From Clavelina lepadiformis (taxonomy: Eukaryota; Chordata; Ascidiacea; Aplousobranchia; Clavelinidae): DNA of 64,000 nt. The position numbers and the translations under genes are program-made. The notes under the pieces were generated by a model. It was not told where the DNA came from. It saw only the letters and a program-made list of their open reading frames with translations, and did not search any database. Below are positions 1 to 12,140 of this stretch, piece after piece (position 1 is the stretch's first letter; each line of letters opens with the position of its first letter). The stretch covers positions 24,242,860 through 24,306,859 of the forward strand of contig NC_135244.1 of assembly GCF_947623445.1 (NCBI RefSeq), given 5' to 3'.

Positions 1-1080
1 GTAGCAGGAAGTTTTAGCAAATGGCGTGTTACTTCCAGGTTGTGTCTACACAAGTCAGATTAAAATCTGCTTGAAATTAATAAACTTTTTCAGCTTAAAA
101 CTGTAGCATGGAGTTCGGCGAGCCATCGCGGAAGCTGGAGATATGTGTATTGATGGGGACTTTATGAACTAACAAGGCTTGGTGATCTTGCAAGATCTTG
201 TTTTGAGTGATTGTATTTCCAGTAAAACATGTAAAGAAATTGGCCCTTTTAGGGGTAGAATTGTGACTACATTCTTATGGCGTGTGCTGCAAGGTCTCCT
301 TCATATTTATCCCAAACTTACTCTGTTTGATAAATGATAGTCAGGTTTACAAGATTGATAACACACACAAACAGTTTAAAATAGACTACCTTTGAGTTGC
401 CAATGGTAGGCACAAAATTTATTATAATCAAATGACTAAGAACAACTCAATGAAACAGGCCTTGTTTCACACAAGATGTATTTCAAGGCGAACTACATAA
501 ATTACATCTTCATTTTCTAGAAAGGTAAAGTAGCACAAAATGTAATATAAGCAAGAACAGGTCCAACTACACATTCCAAAAAGCCGAAAACCAGGGAGGT
601 GTTCCATTCTGTGCCTGAAATAGTTAAGAAAAATGTAAGAATCTGTCAAGCGACCGTAAAAGAAAATGGCACAAGCAAATGACAAAGCTATTATGAAGCT
701 TACAATAAATACCATAAATTTATAGTAAACAAAGTAACTAGCGCAGGAAACAATTTATTAACAATGTACGAGAACTAGCATGTTCCGGACATGAAGATAT
801 TTCCTTCATCAGAGTAGAAAACTGATGTAAATGTTAAAATCAAAGTTGTGCAAATATTTATAATGACTTTGTACGGAAATAGTCGCAAGGAAAAGTTAGT
901 TTTCGTACATTTGTAATGCGTGCAAGTTCATGGCATTAAAGTCGACTTTTGCTCTCCCTACTCCATAAATGAATATCATCTCAGTATACAATGAACCTTA
1001 GCATCAATGCCCATTACATTAAATTTACTTTGCAATGCAATGGCCATTGCCCTTAGATTGTAGAATTAAAACTTCAACAA
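1..1080. other. Non-coding or unresolved, downstream of the SMIM4-like gene
   Basis: AT-rich sequence. The only coding hint is a minus-strand stretch at 517-614, preceded by a possible acceptor, that would encode a short hydrophobic C-terminus. It is too short to support without upstream exons. Nothing else is visible. Confidence 0.4.
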
Positions 1081-1499
1081 CTAACCCAAAAAGTTATTAA
1101 TTCTGTCTTCATTCACTGTCCACCAGTACCACTCATACAGACTGCCGAAAAGCAAAATTGCAGCAGGAACTTTCAACTGAATTCCAATTCCTGCAAAAAT
1201 TAGAACCAGCATTGGTGAGAAATTCTGATAAATTTAATACAACAGAGCAAGATACACCCTAGAAACATATCACAGTGTTCTCCATTAAATTTCCTCCATC
1301 CAACTTTTATATGTAACTGAACTTGCCTAGAGGTATTGCTCCAAGAGAAATAAAAAGAAAAATCATGAATGCAAATAGACAGCTTACTTTTAGGGGCTTT
1401 AAATGGTTTAATTCCTCCAGTTTCAACGCTGGACATCAACAACCTCCGCGACACCAAAGTGGTCGAATTCCTCTGTACAGCATCCCTTGAAGCTTTCAT
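1081..1499 (-). CDS. Small mitochondrial-type membrane protein, SMIM4/UQCC5-like
   Basis: Two coding exons, 1388-1499 and 1081-1190. The donor reads A|GTAAGC and the acceptor TTTTGCAG|GA, and phases agree. The product is 73 residues. The N-terminus is rich in Arg, Ser and hydroxylated residues (MKASRDAVQRNSTTLVSRR), like a mitochondrial presequence. The second exon holds one hydrophobic segment, KVPAAILLFGSLYEWYWW, followed by a short polar tail ending NNFLG. An R-x-G-I motif, then a Pro, then an EW pair after the hydrophobic stretch recalls SMIM4 (UQCC5), a complex III assembly factor of about 70 residues. This assignment rests on remembered spacing of a few residues. The ATG at 1499 was chosen because a plausible acceptor lies just upstream; the frame stays open to 1592. 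Another small inner-membrane protein is possible. Confidence 0.4.
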
Positions 1500-1573
1500 G
1501 CTTCTCAACACCTGTGTACAATTTTGGAGTCTAGTACAATTGCATAACCAAATAACGTGTGAATTTGAGTAGC

Positions 1574-1622
1574 TGGGGTCTAGCAAAGGCATCCTGCGGT
1601 TGTTAACTTGCGTTAGACCCCA
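1574..1622. other. Stem-loop upstream of the SMIM4-like gene
   Basis: TGGGGTCTA at 1574-1582 is matched by its exact complement at 1614-1622. GCAA/TTGC extends the stem across a 2-base bulge, leaving a 21-base loop. It lies about 75 bases upstream of the start codon on the minus strand. It could be a structured leader or a tiny inverted-repeat element. No known RNA family is recognised. Confidence 0.35.
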
Positions 1623-3738
1623 ACTTTAGCAGTATGCTGCAGTCACACAACTTTTAGATGGGATCTCAGGGTTGCAAGACATTATCATTATTGGGATGAA
1701 AACACAAAAAAGAAAAATTTTATGACATTTCAGACTCAAGGATGTTGCACCACACTCAGACTGATAGTTGTGACAGTTTTAAACGAGAAATTGTTCACGC
1801 AGAGACAGAAAGTTTGCTGTGCGGCACAATTATACACCATGTCGCACTTCTTTACACTTTCGTATCACAACCTTCATATTTGGACTGAGATGATTTGTAC
1901 GATTTAAAATTCGACCATCTCTATTCATCATCGCTGAAGCCCTGGTTTCCAATTTTGTTCTCATGTAATCATTTTTGTTTGGCTTTTTGATTTTTTATGA
2001 TGTAGGCTATTAATTTCAAGCGGTTTATCAGGATTTAGAACTGTATCGGTTCGGTCATTTTATAACATTACTCTACACAATTTAACAGTTATGTATCCTA
2101 GTTTATAATCAGAAAACAAAAACAATATACCAGTGGAGTTCTTTGAAACGATCCACATTTCGTTAAAATCCTTGCAAAGTTCATTTTGGCAATCACTGCT
2201 TTCGAAGAGCTAATCCGCACAAAACTTTGGAACTTTTCAAAACCAACGCCAAGCTAGGCTAATTACTACCGGTATTATTTCTGTACAGCCTATATCTGTA
2301 TATATATATACAATAAAACTGACTTCAAGACTTGTGAAATGCTCACTTCCAATAAGCTTAAATCACCCCATGCTATTTAGGAAAACAAGAAGTGATTGAT
2401 TGCCACAACCTATCAAACCTGAGGCAACAGTTTTTCACTGAAATTATCTTCAACTACAGAGGGAACAATAAAATTTACTGATTTTGAAGTAGAATTTGCA
2501 ACTATATGCCTGTCAGACTTAATCGTTCTCTGATGAAACCACTTGGACCGAAGTGACCTTCATCTGGACCAAGACTGGGGCGAAGTAACTAGATAAATTC
2601 GATATCTATGATCTTTGGATTGGGGGATTTTAAAAAAGTTACTATTGCACATAAAAATTTACCACGACCATAACTAAATGTCAAATTCATCGCTCTAACA
2701 GCATCTAATTCTAAATTAACATTTGGTAAAAATTTTAAAAACTTTTTGCTCATGTTTGCTGAAATTAACAATTGTGCCAGACTCTAAGAAATTCAACAAT
2801 TTATGACGTAAGGGTGGGGGATAGACAACTGGAAGCTAAAAATTTAAGCCTAATAATCATTTTTGTTCTGTTTAAATATAATAAATTTAGAAGCTTTTTA
2901 AAGATAGATGGATGTTTGTGCTACGTAACTAAACAAGTTTCAACAAAAACCGAAGAACAAGCAATTTTGATTTTTATGAACTGGAACTGCAGGCATAGAC
3001 ATCATATACATTGAGTATCAATCATGGTGTAATCTCTGTTTGAAGTTCAGGGAATAGCGAATAGCGATGGATTTCAGTGCAGCAACTACCGGTACCAAGC
3101 CAAGAGCCAGGTTACTCAGTAGTGTTTTCATCCACCATAACTGAATTTAATAAAATAATTGAATTAGGCCTAGGCGTCTAAGGCATTTTTAAGCATCCGC
3201 CGAACTAGCCCACTTTGCCTATTTTGTGATGTTCGGTCTCTTTTACTTTTGCAATCCAACTTCAAGGCTTGAGTGAGAAGGAATTGTGAGGTAACAGAAA
3301 AAAATTATGACATGATAACTCCGCAATACAGTAATGACATATAAATTCACGCAACTTTTGCTCCGCGCAGTTAAAGGTTAAAAATAAACAATACTTGATC
3401 CTTATACCAAGTGCAGCAGTAAAGGAGACCCACCTGCTGTGTTTTCAACCCTGACTGGAAGGTTTGGCAGTTTTTGACGTGAAGTCGTTCGTGCAAAAAC
3501 TTTAGCATGACGGCAATGAAACTTCAATTGTTTCTTTATTTATTAATAATTGGCATTCAAACATGTGCTTGTTTATTTTAATTTGTTGTGGAGATAAAAA
3601 CGTTGCATGTCATGGTACTTCGATGAGTCATGCTTATGACAGCCGTTTACAACTTCAACAAAATTTATATTTTCATATTTAAAACCAGTTAAAAATTATA
3701 TAACTGAATAATTACATAATCGTAGGTGATTTAAAAAA
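1623..3738. other. Intergenic region between divergent genes
   Basis: AT-rich DNA between the minus-strand SMIM4-like gene and plus-strand RALBP1. It should contain both promoters. No coding exon with splice support was found. A TATATATATA run lies near 2298. A weak AG|G acceptor-like site lies at about 3725, just before the RALBP1 start. Confidence 0.5.
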
Positions 3739-5613
3739 ATGGCTGAATCCACTGACTCTGGTGATGACTTGAAGAAGAAGAAGAAGGAAAAGGAACGAAA
3801 ATATCACCAATTTACTCCAGACTTGGACAGCGGTGATGAAGACAGCAGCTTTTCAGAGAAAATAGATGCAAAAGGTTCTCAATCGAAGAAATCAAAACCT
3901 TCAAAATTGTTTAAAAAACCTTCGTTTAAGGCAAAGCACACAAAACGAGGGAAGTTATCAGATGTCTTATCATCACCCACGGAAGATCACGCTGCTATGA
4001 AGTCAAGGGATCAAGATGCCAAGGAGATGAAAAAGAAGTCATCAAGCTTGCCAAGAGATTTGAAAGTTTCGTTTAAAGACAAAAAAGAGAAAACAAAATC
4101 AAACAAGCGAGTGCAAAGCGTGGCTCTGCCACTAGAGGTCGCCCTTGAAGAGTGCGACGGGCAAGAAGAACTGCCCCACGTTTTCGGGAAATCATTAACT
4201 GAAGCTGTTGAAAGAACAAGTTACAGTGATGGAGTCCCTCTGCCTTCTGTGGTGCGAGAATGTATCGCTTGTATTGAACAACGTGGTCTCACTGCTGAAG
4301 GAATTTATCGAATATCAGGTGTGAAAACCAAGATGGACATCCTAATCAAATCTTTCAACTTTGAAGACGCTCCAGATTTGACAAATTATGATCCTTATAC
4401 AATTGCCGGAGTCTTGAAATCTTACCTACGAGAACTTCCCGATCATATTTTGACGAATGAGCTTTACAAGGATTTCGAGGAGGCTTCGACTCGGCCGGGA
4501 AAAGCTGAAAAAGTTCAAGGATTTCAGGAATTGCTTGGAAAGCTGCCAGCTTGCAACAGAACCCTCATTTCATGGCTGATCACTCATTTCAACAACATCA
4601 TCTGCAAAGAAACTCAGAGCAAGATGACAATTCAAAACATCTCGATCGTTCTCAGTCCAACTCTTCACATTAGCCATCGTGTCCTCAATATTTTCTTCAC
4701 ACATACCAAGGACATTCTTGGAACTGTCGTTTTGCAACCTCCGATCAAACCAATGAGGTGGCAGGATTGGGCAACCACTCCCGACTTTCCCAAGGAACCA
4801 GATGAAGTTAAAGCTGAGATTAAACGGCAAGAGCACCTCCTGAACCGGTTGCACTCTCAGCTCCAAGCTGGCTGCAAGGATCGGAAGAAGGACGAGAGGT
4901 TGTGGGAAGTCCAGAGGATTTTGACGCAACTGAAGCGACAGAATCGAAATTTTGAGCGTCAGCAATGCCAGACGAAGATAAATAATCTGACTCTCGAGCG
5001 GAAGAAGCAGCAAGGACCAAGCCCAGTGAGCAGATCTGTCAAGAGCACAGAAGAAGTTGATGCGGGAAATCCTCCTCATGACCCAGCAAACAATGTTGCT
5101 CCTCCATCTCAGAGTGATGATGACGAGGATATGGAAGTTATGAAACTTCTCCTGGAGCAGGAAAGAGAGGCGTTGGTGGAGCACGAAGAGCTGACGGTGA
5201 TGCATCATGAGCTATTGCAGAGGATCGCAACGGAACAAGAAGAAGTCGAGAGGCTGGTTGGCATCCTAACCGATCTTGAAAATCAGAAGCAGCACAATGA
5301 GCCCACGTCACTTGCAGCCGAATCATCAGACATTGTGTCGAGCAGAAAGGAAGTCCGTGATGACGCGGATGATGCAGCATCAGGAAACTCATCCGATGAT
5401 GAGCTTGAGCTGGAGGACTTGTGGCGAATTCGAGACGAGCTGATTCGAGCGAATCGAGCCATAGAGAGGAAAAATGAGGCACTCAACCACTCCATCCACG
5501 ATGAACGAGAGGCAGTGGTGGAAGCCCGCGTGCGACTGCGGTGCATGTTCTACAAGTATGAGGAGAACAACCTTAACGACAACACCATTGGACTGGTGGA
5601 CCCGATCAATTGA
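3739..5613 (+). CDS. RALBP1: RalA-binding protein 1 (RLIP76), intronless CDS
   Basis: A 624-residue Ral effector with a RhoGAP domain. In the family it binds active Ral, accelerates Rac/Cdc42 GTP hydrolysis and links Ral to clathrin-mediated endocytosis. Residues 1-125 are Lys- and Ser-rich and likely disordered. The RhoGAP domain runs from about 148 to 335, with GIYRISG placing the arginine finger at R191 and NISIVLSPT near its end. The Ral-binding segment at about 355-410 contains [17 protein letters not shown] and the conserved [10 protein letters not shown]. Acidic and coiled-coil segments follow, closing with a family-typical [16 protein letters not shown] block. Human RALBP1 is about 655 residues, so this looks full length. 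The first in-frame ATG is used. The whole CDS is one exon, unlike all its neighbours. TAF7 follows after 366 bases. Confidence 0.93.
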   Translation: MAESTDSGDDLKKKKKEKERKYHQFTPDLDSGDEDSSFSEKIDAKGSQSKKSKPSKLFKKPSFKAKHTKRGKLSDVLSSPTEDHAAMKSRDQDAKEMKKKSSSLPRDLKVSFKDKKEKTKSNKRVQSVALPLEVALEECDGQEELPHVFGKSLTEAVERTSYSDGVPLPSVVRECIACIEQRGLTAEGIYRISGVKTKMDILIKSFNFEDAPDLTNYDPYTIAGVLKSYLRELPDHILTNELYKDFEEASTRPGKAEKVQGFQELLGKLPACNRTLISWLITHFNNIICKETQSKMTIQNISIVLSPTLHISHRVLNIFFTHTKDILGTVVLQPPIKPMRWQDWATTPDFPKEPDEVKAEIKRQEHLLNRLHSQLQAGCKDRKKDERLWEVQRILTQLKRQNRNFERQQCQTKINNLTLERKKQQGPSPVSRSVKSTEEVDAGNPPHDPANNVAPPSQSDDDEDMEVMKLLLEQEREALVEHEELTVMHHELLQRIATEQEEVERLVGILTDLENQKQHNEPTSLAAESSDIVSSRKEVRDDADDAASGNSSDDELELEDLWRIRDELIRANRAIERKNEALNHSIHDEREAVVEARVRLRCMFYKYEENNLNDNTIGLVDPIN

Positions 5614-5960
5614 AATTTACAAGTCCTGGGTTGTTTTCATCTATTATGACATCATAATATCTTGTTTAAACTGTATTTGGTACAATTTTGCATATCAGTG
5701 TATTTTGTATCTTACTGTACTATTCACGGTTATCTTTAACATTCCACTCGGGAGACCAAGTGGGATAGTCTCGTTCTACCAAAATGTGTTTAAGATTAAA
5801 TCTTAATGCTGTCTGCAATAATAATATCAAATATCAAAACATGTTTATTTTTTGGTTGAGTACTTGCCTGTGTTTAAACACTTATGTTGAGAATATCTAA
5901 ATATATTTTACTTTGTTAATTCTGCTGAGCATAGCATCTTGGTTGACCTTTATAAAATTA

Positions 5961-5966
5961 AATAAA
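5961..5966 (+). terminator. Poly(A) signal AATAAA of RALBP1
   Basis: AATAAA lies 347 bases after the RALBP1 stop and only 14 bases before the TAF7 ATG. Cleavage at the usual 10-30 bases would fall at or inside the TAF7 start. This implies overlapping or operon-style processing. Confidence 0.6.
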
Positions 5967-5979
5967 TCTGAATGCTGCC

Positions 5980-7901
5980 ATGGAGAAAGATATTTTCAAT
6001 AAATCGTATGAACTTGAGAACCAATTCCTACTTCGTCTGCCAAAAGTAAGTCTCAATGTCAAGTTCACGTCAATAAACGTAGTTATGAGCAACAGCTGGT
6101 GTTTACGAACTCCATCAGACGCTTTGTTTGTTAATTATATTTATTCGTTGCTTCAGGAACAAGCGGAAAAGTTGAAGGAAATATTGTTGGCCGGAAATCT
6201 TAAAGACAGGCTCTCCATAGAGATGCAAGGTCAGTGAGCAGTTCTTTGCCCATCTCTCGCCGATCTTAATTTTCTTCGTTTGCAGCCGATTGCAGGTCCG
6301 GGGTCGTGACCTTGGACAAAGAAGCAATTCCCGCCAAGCTGCAAGATCTCCCCTGCATCATAGAAAGCCTCAAGACCATGGACATGAAGACCTTCTACAA
6401 GACGTCCGACATATGCCAGGTCTTTGTTCGTCCTATTATTTTTGCTTGTTACCTGAAGCAGAAGTTTGATTGTGACATCATCTTGTTCCAGCTGCTTGTT
6501 TGTGCATCCAATGAAGACTCGGAGCTACCTAGTGATAAGGTTGTATCGAGAGATAAAAAACATCTTTTTCCACACGGAAGTAAGTTTATGAGTCAACTAC
6601 GTAGTTGATGTGAAGTTCATTGAGAAAGAATTTGATGAAATCTTTTCACTTCCAGTTACTCCTCCACTGAAGAATGTTCGAAAAAGAAGATTCCGGAAAA
6701 CAGCGAGAAAAAAGGTTCAACTTTTGTAGATCTGCTTGTTGACTGGCTGGAGTTATATGTTGTCTATTTTATAGTACATCGATTCGCCGGACATAGAAAA
6801 AGAAGTAAAAAGATTGCTAAAAGCTGATATGGAAGCGGTCAATGTCCGTATCCTTATATACAGCATAGAGTTGATGATTACATTACATTTTTACTCGCCT
6901 TTATATATTGTATTCGACAATGTGTGACACTTTCTTAATCAGCAATTGGGCAGATTATGAGATCATAAATGAGGAGGAAAAAGGAGGAGAGAAGAACAAG
7001 TCTGAGAAGGACATAGACATCACAGGTGACTTGTTTTTTTTGGGGCATGAAAGCATCGTAGGAAATCTTGTAACATTTCATGAAAGACTTTTTCATCTTT
7101 GCTTGGTGATGATGAAATTAATTTTTATTTCAGACCAAGATGAGCTTCACAAAATCTTCCAGGATCTTTCGAGCTCCGAGAGTGAGAAAGACGACGTTAA
7201 CGTGGATGACCTTGACGTGATGAAAGTATGACATCATCAAATCTTCATCCGGTATTTTCTTTAAAATGATTGATGTGTACTTTTGTAGGATTTTGACTCG
7301 ATTGAAATCCCCCACAGCATCAAAGTGGTCACGGACAAGCAGGAGAGAGGTTTGTGAACTTTGTTCGTGGCTTCGCTTGACTAGTCTGGTTACAAGTTTA
7401 TTGATATCAGCTTTTCATCGATCTATTATTTATTTATTGCTAGCATCAATATAAATGTTAATAATAGACATCTCATTCTGTACAAATCAGTAAGCTTAAG
7501 CGTTGTTCCAAAGTATAAGTCAAGTTATAACAATTCCTCTCACTCAACCAATTTATGTGAAATCCTTGTCTCAGTCTCCATAGAAATCACATGAAAACGA
7601 TTTTGCTTTCAATTCAGCCCGATTGGAAGCTCGCTTGGAGCAACTTCAGTCGGAACTCGGGGAGCTTCGAAAGAGAAGACAAAGGAAGGAACATTTAATT
7701 AACGGGGAAAATATTAAGAACGAAATGTTGAAGGTAACCAAAGTTGCAACGAATAATGTCATGTTATTTCTCAGATCAATTAACTTGTGATTCTTACAAC
7801 AGATGAGGTTTCAAAGTGAACTGGAGGAGCTAACTATCAGGATCTCAGAAACTCGACATGAATATGCGGCCACCCTTGCTATGCTGGGGAGGACAAGCTG
7901 A
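5980..7901 (+). CDS. TAF7: TFIID subunit TAF7
   Basis: TAF7 is a TFIID subunit that binds TAF1 and restrains its acetyltransferase activity in the nucleus. Eleven exons: 5980-6045, 6157-6229, 6286-6419, 6492-6579, 6656-6714, 6775-6847, 6954-7025, 7134-7225, 7289-7349, 7618-7733, 7803-7901. All have GT-AG introns and phases agree. Diagnostic blocks are ELENQFLLRLP at the N-terminus, NLKDRLSIEM, then LPCIIESLKTMDMKTFYKT with SDICQ, PPLKNVRKRRFRKTARKK, and YIDSPDIEKEVKRLL. An acidic Ser-rich region and a C-terminal coiled coil follow. At exon 7 I used the second of two AG sites (6952-6953), because it keeps frame and family length. Introns are short (56 to 268 bases). Upstream spacing suggests an operon with RALBP1; COMMD9 starts 320 bases downstream. 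Confidence 0.93.
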
Positions 7902-8170
7902 ACAATTTCTTATAAAAAGAACATATTTATTTGCTTTGGTCTCCGTGTAATATTCAATGGAAGACACTGAACACTAGAGGGAGACCAACACTTGAAACTG
8001 ATCTTGTCACAAACATCTTAAAGTTTCGGATTTTTTGCATTATTGCCGCCTTTATTCATCTTGCAAGCAATTTGTTTGTTACAAATGCATTGTTATGAAC
8101 CGGTTATATCCAACATTAATCGGTTATGAAATGAACTTCTGATTGTTGCATGAAACTTTCTGCTGCAAAG

Positions 8171-8188
8171 AATTTTATTGTTTTTCAG
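8171..8188 (+). promoter_or_regulatory. Candidate spliced-leader trans-splice acceptor before COMMD9
   Basis: A T-rich tract ending TTTTTCAG lies 33 bases upstream of the COMMD9 ATG. No matching donor or upstream exon is visible between it and the TAF7 stop. In a tunicate this is what an outron acceptor of a downstream operon gene looks like. A cis-spliced 5'UTR intron is the alternative. Confidence 0.4.
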
Positions 8189-8221
8189 ATTTAAATGTGA
8201 ATGTAGGTTTGTTGCTTAACA

Positions 8222-10780
8222 ATGGGCTCTGATCTGGATGATTATGACGGTCTCCTGCATTTGCTGAAGGTAACTTTCGCTCAATTGTTTCCCAATAAGT
8301 ATTTTATAAGATGTCATTGAAGTTTCTGAGTTTGCAGGCTGCGTCGAAGAAGACTGTCATAGAAATCTTAAACAAAGTCGCCTCCCAGCTGCTCCGAAGT
8401 GGAGACGACGATGTTGTTGGATTTTTAAGATCCTGTCTCGACATCGATGCCGATGAATCTGCTGCTCTGTTTCATTCGTTGACGATCTTGCTGCGAAAAG
8501 TGATTTACTCAGGTAAGCTCAGTTGTATGGCGATGCAAAATCTATTTGAAAAATTATTCGCAAGTGGGCAGTCAGTACTTTGAAAGTACTGCCGGTACCG
8601 GTACTTGACAAAAATGTACCGACGGTTCCGGTATTCGGTACTATTTTTAAAAAGTGGTTCGGTTCTTTGTCGGTACTCGGTACCGGTACTTTTTGTACAA
8701 AACATGCTGCTGCAAATGCCATGTTTGTCGCTAATTGTGCCCCCTGTTAAAGGTTACTCCAGGTCAAAACATTTGTGACCTCACTCTTTGCAGCTTTAGT
8801 AAACATTTGTAGATTAAAAAAGAACAATAACCATTAAAATTGGCTTCAATGTTTAATTAAAATCAATGTTTGAAAATAATACTTTGCAAAGTCTTGAAAT
8901 AACCATTTGAGAAGTACCGGGACCAGCTAAAAATGCTTGAAAAAAGTAATTTGGCGACGGTAGTTGTGTCGCTACTGAAAAAGTACTGTGGTACAGTAAC
9001 TCACTTACTATACTACCGCGGGATTTCCCACCTATGCACATACACAAACTATAGGCTGCTTACTGTTATAGAAATTATAACTAATCGTAGATTATGCTAA
9101 AAATGGCAGCAACTCTGCAACATATTTTCAGGTTGTGCCAATTATGATGCAATAAACGCTGCATTTCCATCGGAATTCCACAAAAGTCTTAAGGAACTGC
9201 TCATCAAGGGTATTTTGGATAACCACAATGTTTGGACGAGTCAGGCAATTGATGAACAAGGTAACATTTTTGTTCTTCAACTTGCGATCAAATCCCAACT
9301 ATTGAGTTGAGACGACAATATTGTAACAATATCGACCGTTCAAATTTAACTGTTAGGTGCAAATGAGCTGGTTTTTGTCATCATGCCATAAATCATCATC
9401 GAACCCGCAAACGTTTATTTCACCATGAAGTGCAGAAAACTTACAAATGGTGGCTTTATATTAGATCATATGAAATAAACCTTAAAACCCTAAACAAAAA
9501 TTGGAATTTAATTTCAGTTCTCGGATTCCCTGAGAGTAAAACTGTTTGAGTAATGAATGATAGAATAAATTAAATGCACAGAAAAAATGAATGTTTCATA
9601 TTTACATAATTAATTAAAGCACATTTTCATATTTTATTAATTTATTCATTTATTTTTAATAAAATTCATTCACATTTTTAATTCATTCATATTTCTTTGT
9701 ATTTCTAGTGAGCTTACCAAGGTTAAAAGACTTCTCTTGGGAGGTTAGGAAGAACATAGTAGCGCCATCTTGTGTTCTTCATCTGAATGTGAGTTAACAT
9801 TTAAAACTTTGTACTACACCGTCATAGCTCGTTACTTGTATGACGCCACAAAGCACATTATTAGCTCATAATGGCTGGATACTGTTCGTTTTAGCATATG
9901 TCGTTGGAAGCTGGTTTCCGCAAACTTTCTTTGACACGATATTTGAGATTAAGTCCAAATTAAGAGGAGTAAGAAATTCCAGTCCCGCTTACTGCATACC
10001 ATGTTATAATATTATGAACCATGCTAGACTTAAAGTGCTTCTACACCGCAGTATAATCTCAATCACATCAGCCGTGATTTTCTGCCTATTTTCACAGCAA
10101 GTGACCGTACAATTACCGGAATATTTTCCGCATACATTTCAGTAGAAACCTCTATTTTCCACCGAAGTTTGTTATCCGGTGGAATATGCTCATTTTTTGT
10201 AAGAAACTACAGACGCCTTTTCCTGGGAGAGTGTTTCTCGTTTGTTGCGCGATCGCTTTTTAGTTGCGTTGCTTTTAAATAAGACGCCGATAAAATTGCA
10301 CTTTCGTTTAGTTTTGAACAAAAAATCGGTTAAAGTCGATGCGTTTGCTCTTGTTTGAAAACAAATTCATGACGTAATGAATTAAGACGATCTGTCAGAA
10401 GCTTTTTTTATAAAATTTGTCCCAAAATTTATGAGTCCGAAAGCCAAGTTAGTTGAAGCTACGGCCAAAAGTTTCCTGTAAAAATGAATATAACTGAATG
10501 GACGTAATTCAAGCGATCAGGGGTGACGTACTGGTGCGTGAGAAAGTAAAAGATGTTGTTTCATCAAATACGCGCGTTAAATCAAATATATTCGGTTTAT
10601 AACTTTGTATTTTCTTGCAACTTAACAAATACCTTTGTGTCGTCTTTCTTAGTATTGTCTATTACGTCACAGACATCGGACAGAGGTTCTTTGAATGTTG
10701 AAATGAGCGCGGAAAGCTTGGACACAATGCTGGATTCTCTTGCTAAGATACGAGACCAGATTTCTTCTGTTACGCAATGA
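8222..10780 (+). CDS. COMMD9: COMM domain-containing protein 9
   Basis: COMMD proteins are Commander/CCC-complex subunits that work in endosomal recycling and NF-kappaB control. Five exons: 8222-8269, 8338-8512, 9132-9260, 9709-9788, 10673-10780; 179 residues (human 198). The N-terminal helical part starts MGSDLDDYDGLLHLLK and includes LLRKVIYSG and FPSEFHKSLKELLIKGIL. The COMM domain begins with SLPRLKDFSWEV and ends ESLDTMLDSLAKIRDQISS, the best family-specific match. About ten residues before that block are absent relative to human, so a small exon in the 884-base last intron may be missed. The acceptor of the last exon sits inside a TTACGTCACAG motif. It is on the same strand as TAF7, 320 bases away. 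Confidence 0.92.
8571..8700. repeat. GGTACCGGTACT-rich repeat in COMMD9 intron 2
   Basis: Overlapping short palindromes (AGTACTTTGAAAGTACT, GGTACCGGTAC) recur across 130 bases of the intron. They recall the ends of non-autonomous DNA transposons. No clear terminal inverted repeats or target duplication could be delimited. Confidence 0.4.
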
Positions 10781-10912
10781 AAGCACCAATTATAGCGTCA
10801 CAATTATCCATCGTTCTTTGATTTTTATTAAGTATTCTGCAAAATTATTCGTGAATTTATTCATCACCTTAACGTTATTATTTTTCTTATGCTCCAGCGT
10901 GCAATATTTTCG

Positions 10913-10918
10913 AATAAA
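10913..10918 (+). terminator. Poly(A) signal AATAAA, probably of COMMD9
   Basis: This is the first AATAAA after the COMMD9 stop, 132 bases downstream, on the same strand and with no competing gene. Confidence 0.45.
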
Positions 10919-12090
10919 AACCTTCGACTGCCAACGCAGTCAACAAAATGGCGGTGCCATGATATTTGAAAGTTGCGCTGTGGTTTAAATTTTGTCTCCA
11001 GACGAAGTGTTCAATATCTTTAACAATTTTAATGAAATCATGATGTCTTAAACATCATATTTGAAAATGAAAGTAGTAATCAAGTTTCGAAAACCTGTGA
11101 TCAGACGATCTTTGATAATCTTCAAGTTTGACAGAATTTCACTTGATGAGTTAAAGATTGACCGGTAATTTAACCATTGACAAGCTAATCTTTTGAAGTC
11201 GTGACTTGCGGAGACTTCACTGCATGTGGCCAATAACATCATCTCTCAATTGTCTGGCACTTGACTGGACATTAAGATCAAAAGGTTGCGAAAATTTAAG
11301 TTGACGATTTAAATTATACAACATCGCGCGATTAAACAGATCTAATCTACAAGGCGGAGATGGCTATTTATAACTTTCTTTATTTCAACATAAATTTTTT
11401 CAAGAAAATTTACCCCAATTCCACTTCAAACAATTTTGATATTAACGCTGCGAGCGTAGCTACGACTCAACTACATTTACAGAGTTCTCAGCGCAAAAAA
11501 ATTCAGAAGCTACAACTGCCGTAGTTCCAACCATGGTCGTCAACTTGCTAAGATTGAAAGTTATTTAAACTCGGACGCAAAACTTGAATGAATGAAAATG
11601 TGCTCAAAACCCGTAAAGAAAATTTTAAATTTATTACGAAACCGAGAAACATTAAACCTATTTAGAAACGCAATCACTGCTTTAGTGCTTTGCCAGGTTA
11701 AATAACATTCATTGACACGATAAAGCGATATTTGTGCAGAAGCAAAATGAAACGAAACCGATTTCCTCATTACAGAGAATTCCTTCCCACAGTAAAGCTC
11801 CTCTCTTGGTGAGGGCAAGTAGGCACATAACAACGTGCAATGCCTAATTATTATAACAGCAACACTATTAAAAGAACAGGTGTTAAAAGGGGTTGGCTCC
11901 AAAGCTGTTAGAAGCGCTGCAGTCCTCTATGGTTAGCCTGGTGGTTCTCAAAATTTTTTTCGCTTCCCTGCTCCTGCAAACCCAAACACTATCAATTCCT
12001 CCCCAACAGAAATTAACAATCAGTCCATATCAGCCAAATATTCGTTGTTTTTTATGTCAAAAGTACAACAGTAGTCGCCGGGGGCCCACC

Positions 12091-12140
12091 TCAGGACCGG
12101 ACCGTTTTGGGTTTATTACGCGGATGGGCTTATAAAGTGG
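12091..12140. repeat. 50-base repeat, copy 1
   Basis: Starts TCAGGACCG and ends GGGCTTATAAAG plus three to four bases. It matches 12571-12620 over the same length, with about ten differences. Probably two fragments of one transposon end. Confidence 0.5.

Noticed and set aside
517..614. Minus-strand hydrophobic C-terminal-like exon after a CAG acceptor
   Set aside because: Only 31 codons and no partner exon; the SMIM4-like gene already ends at 1081. An open stretch this short is expected by chance.
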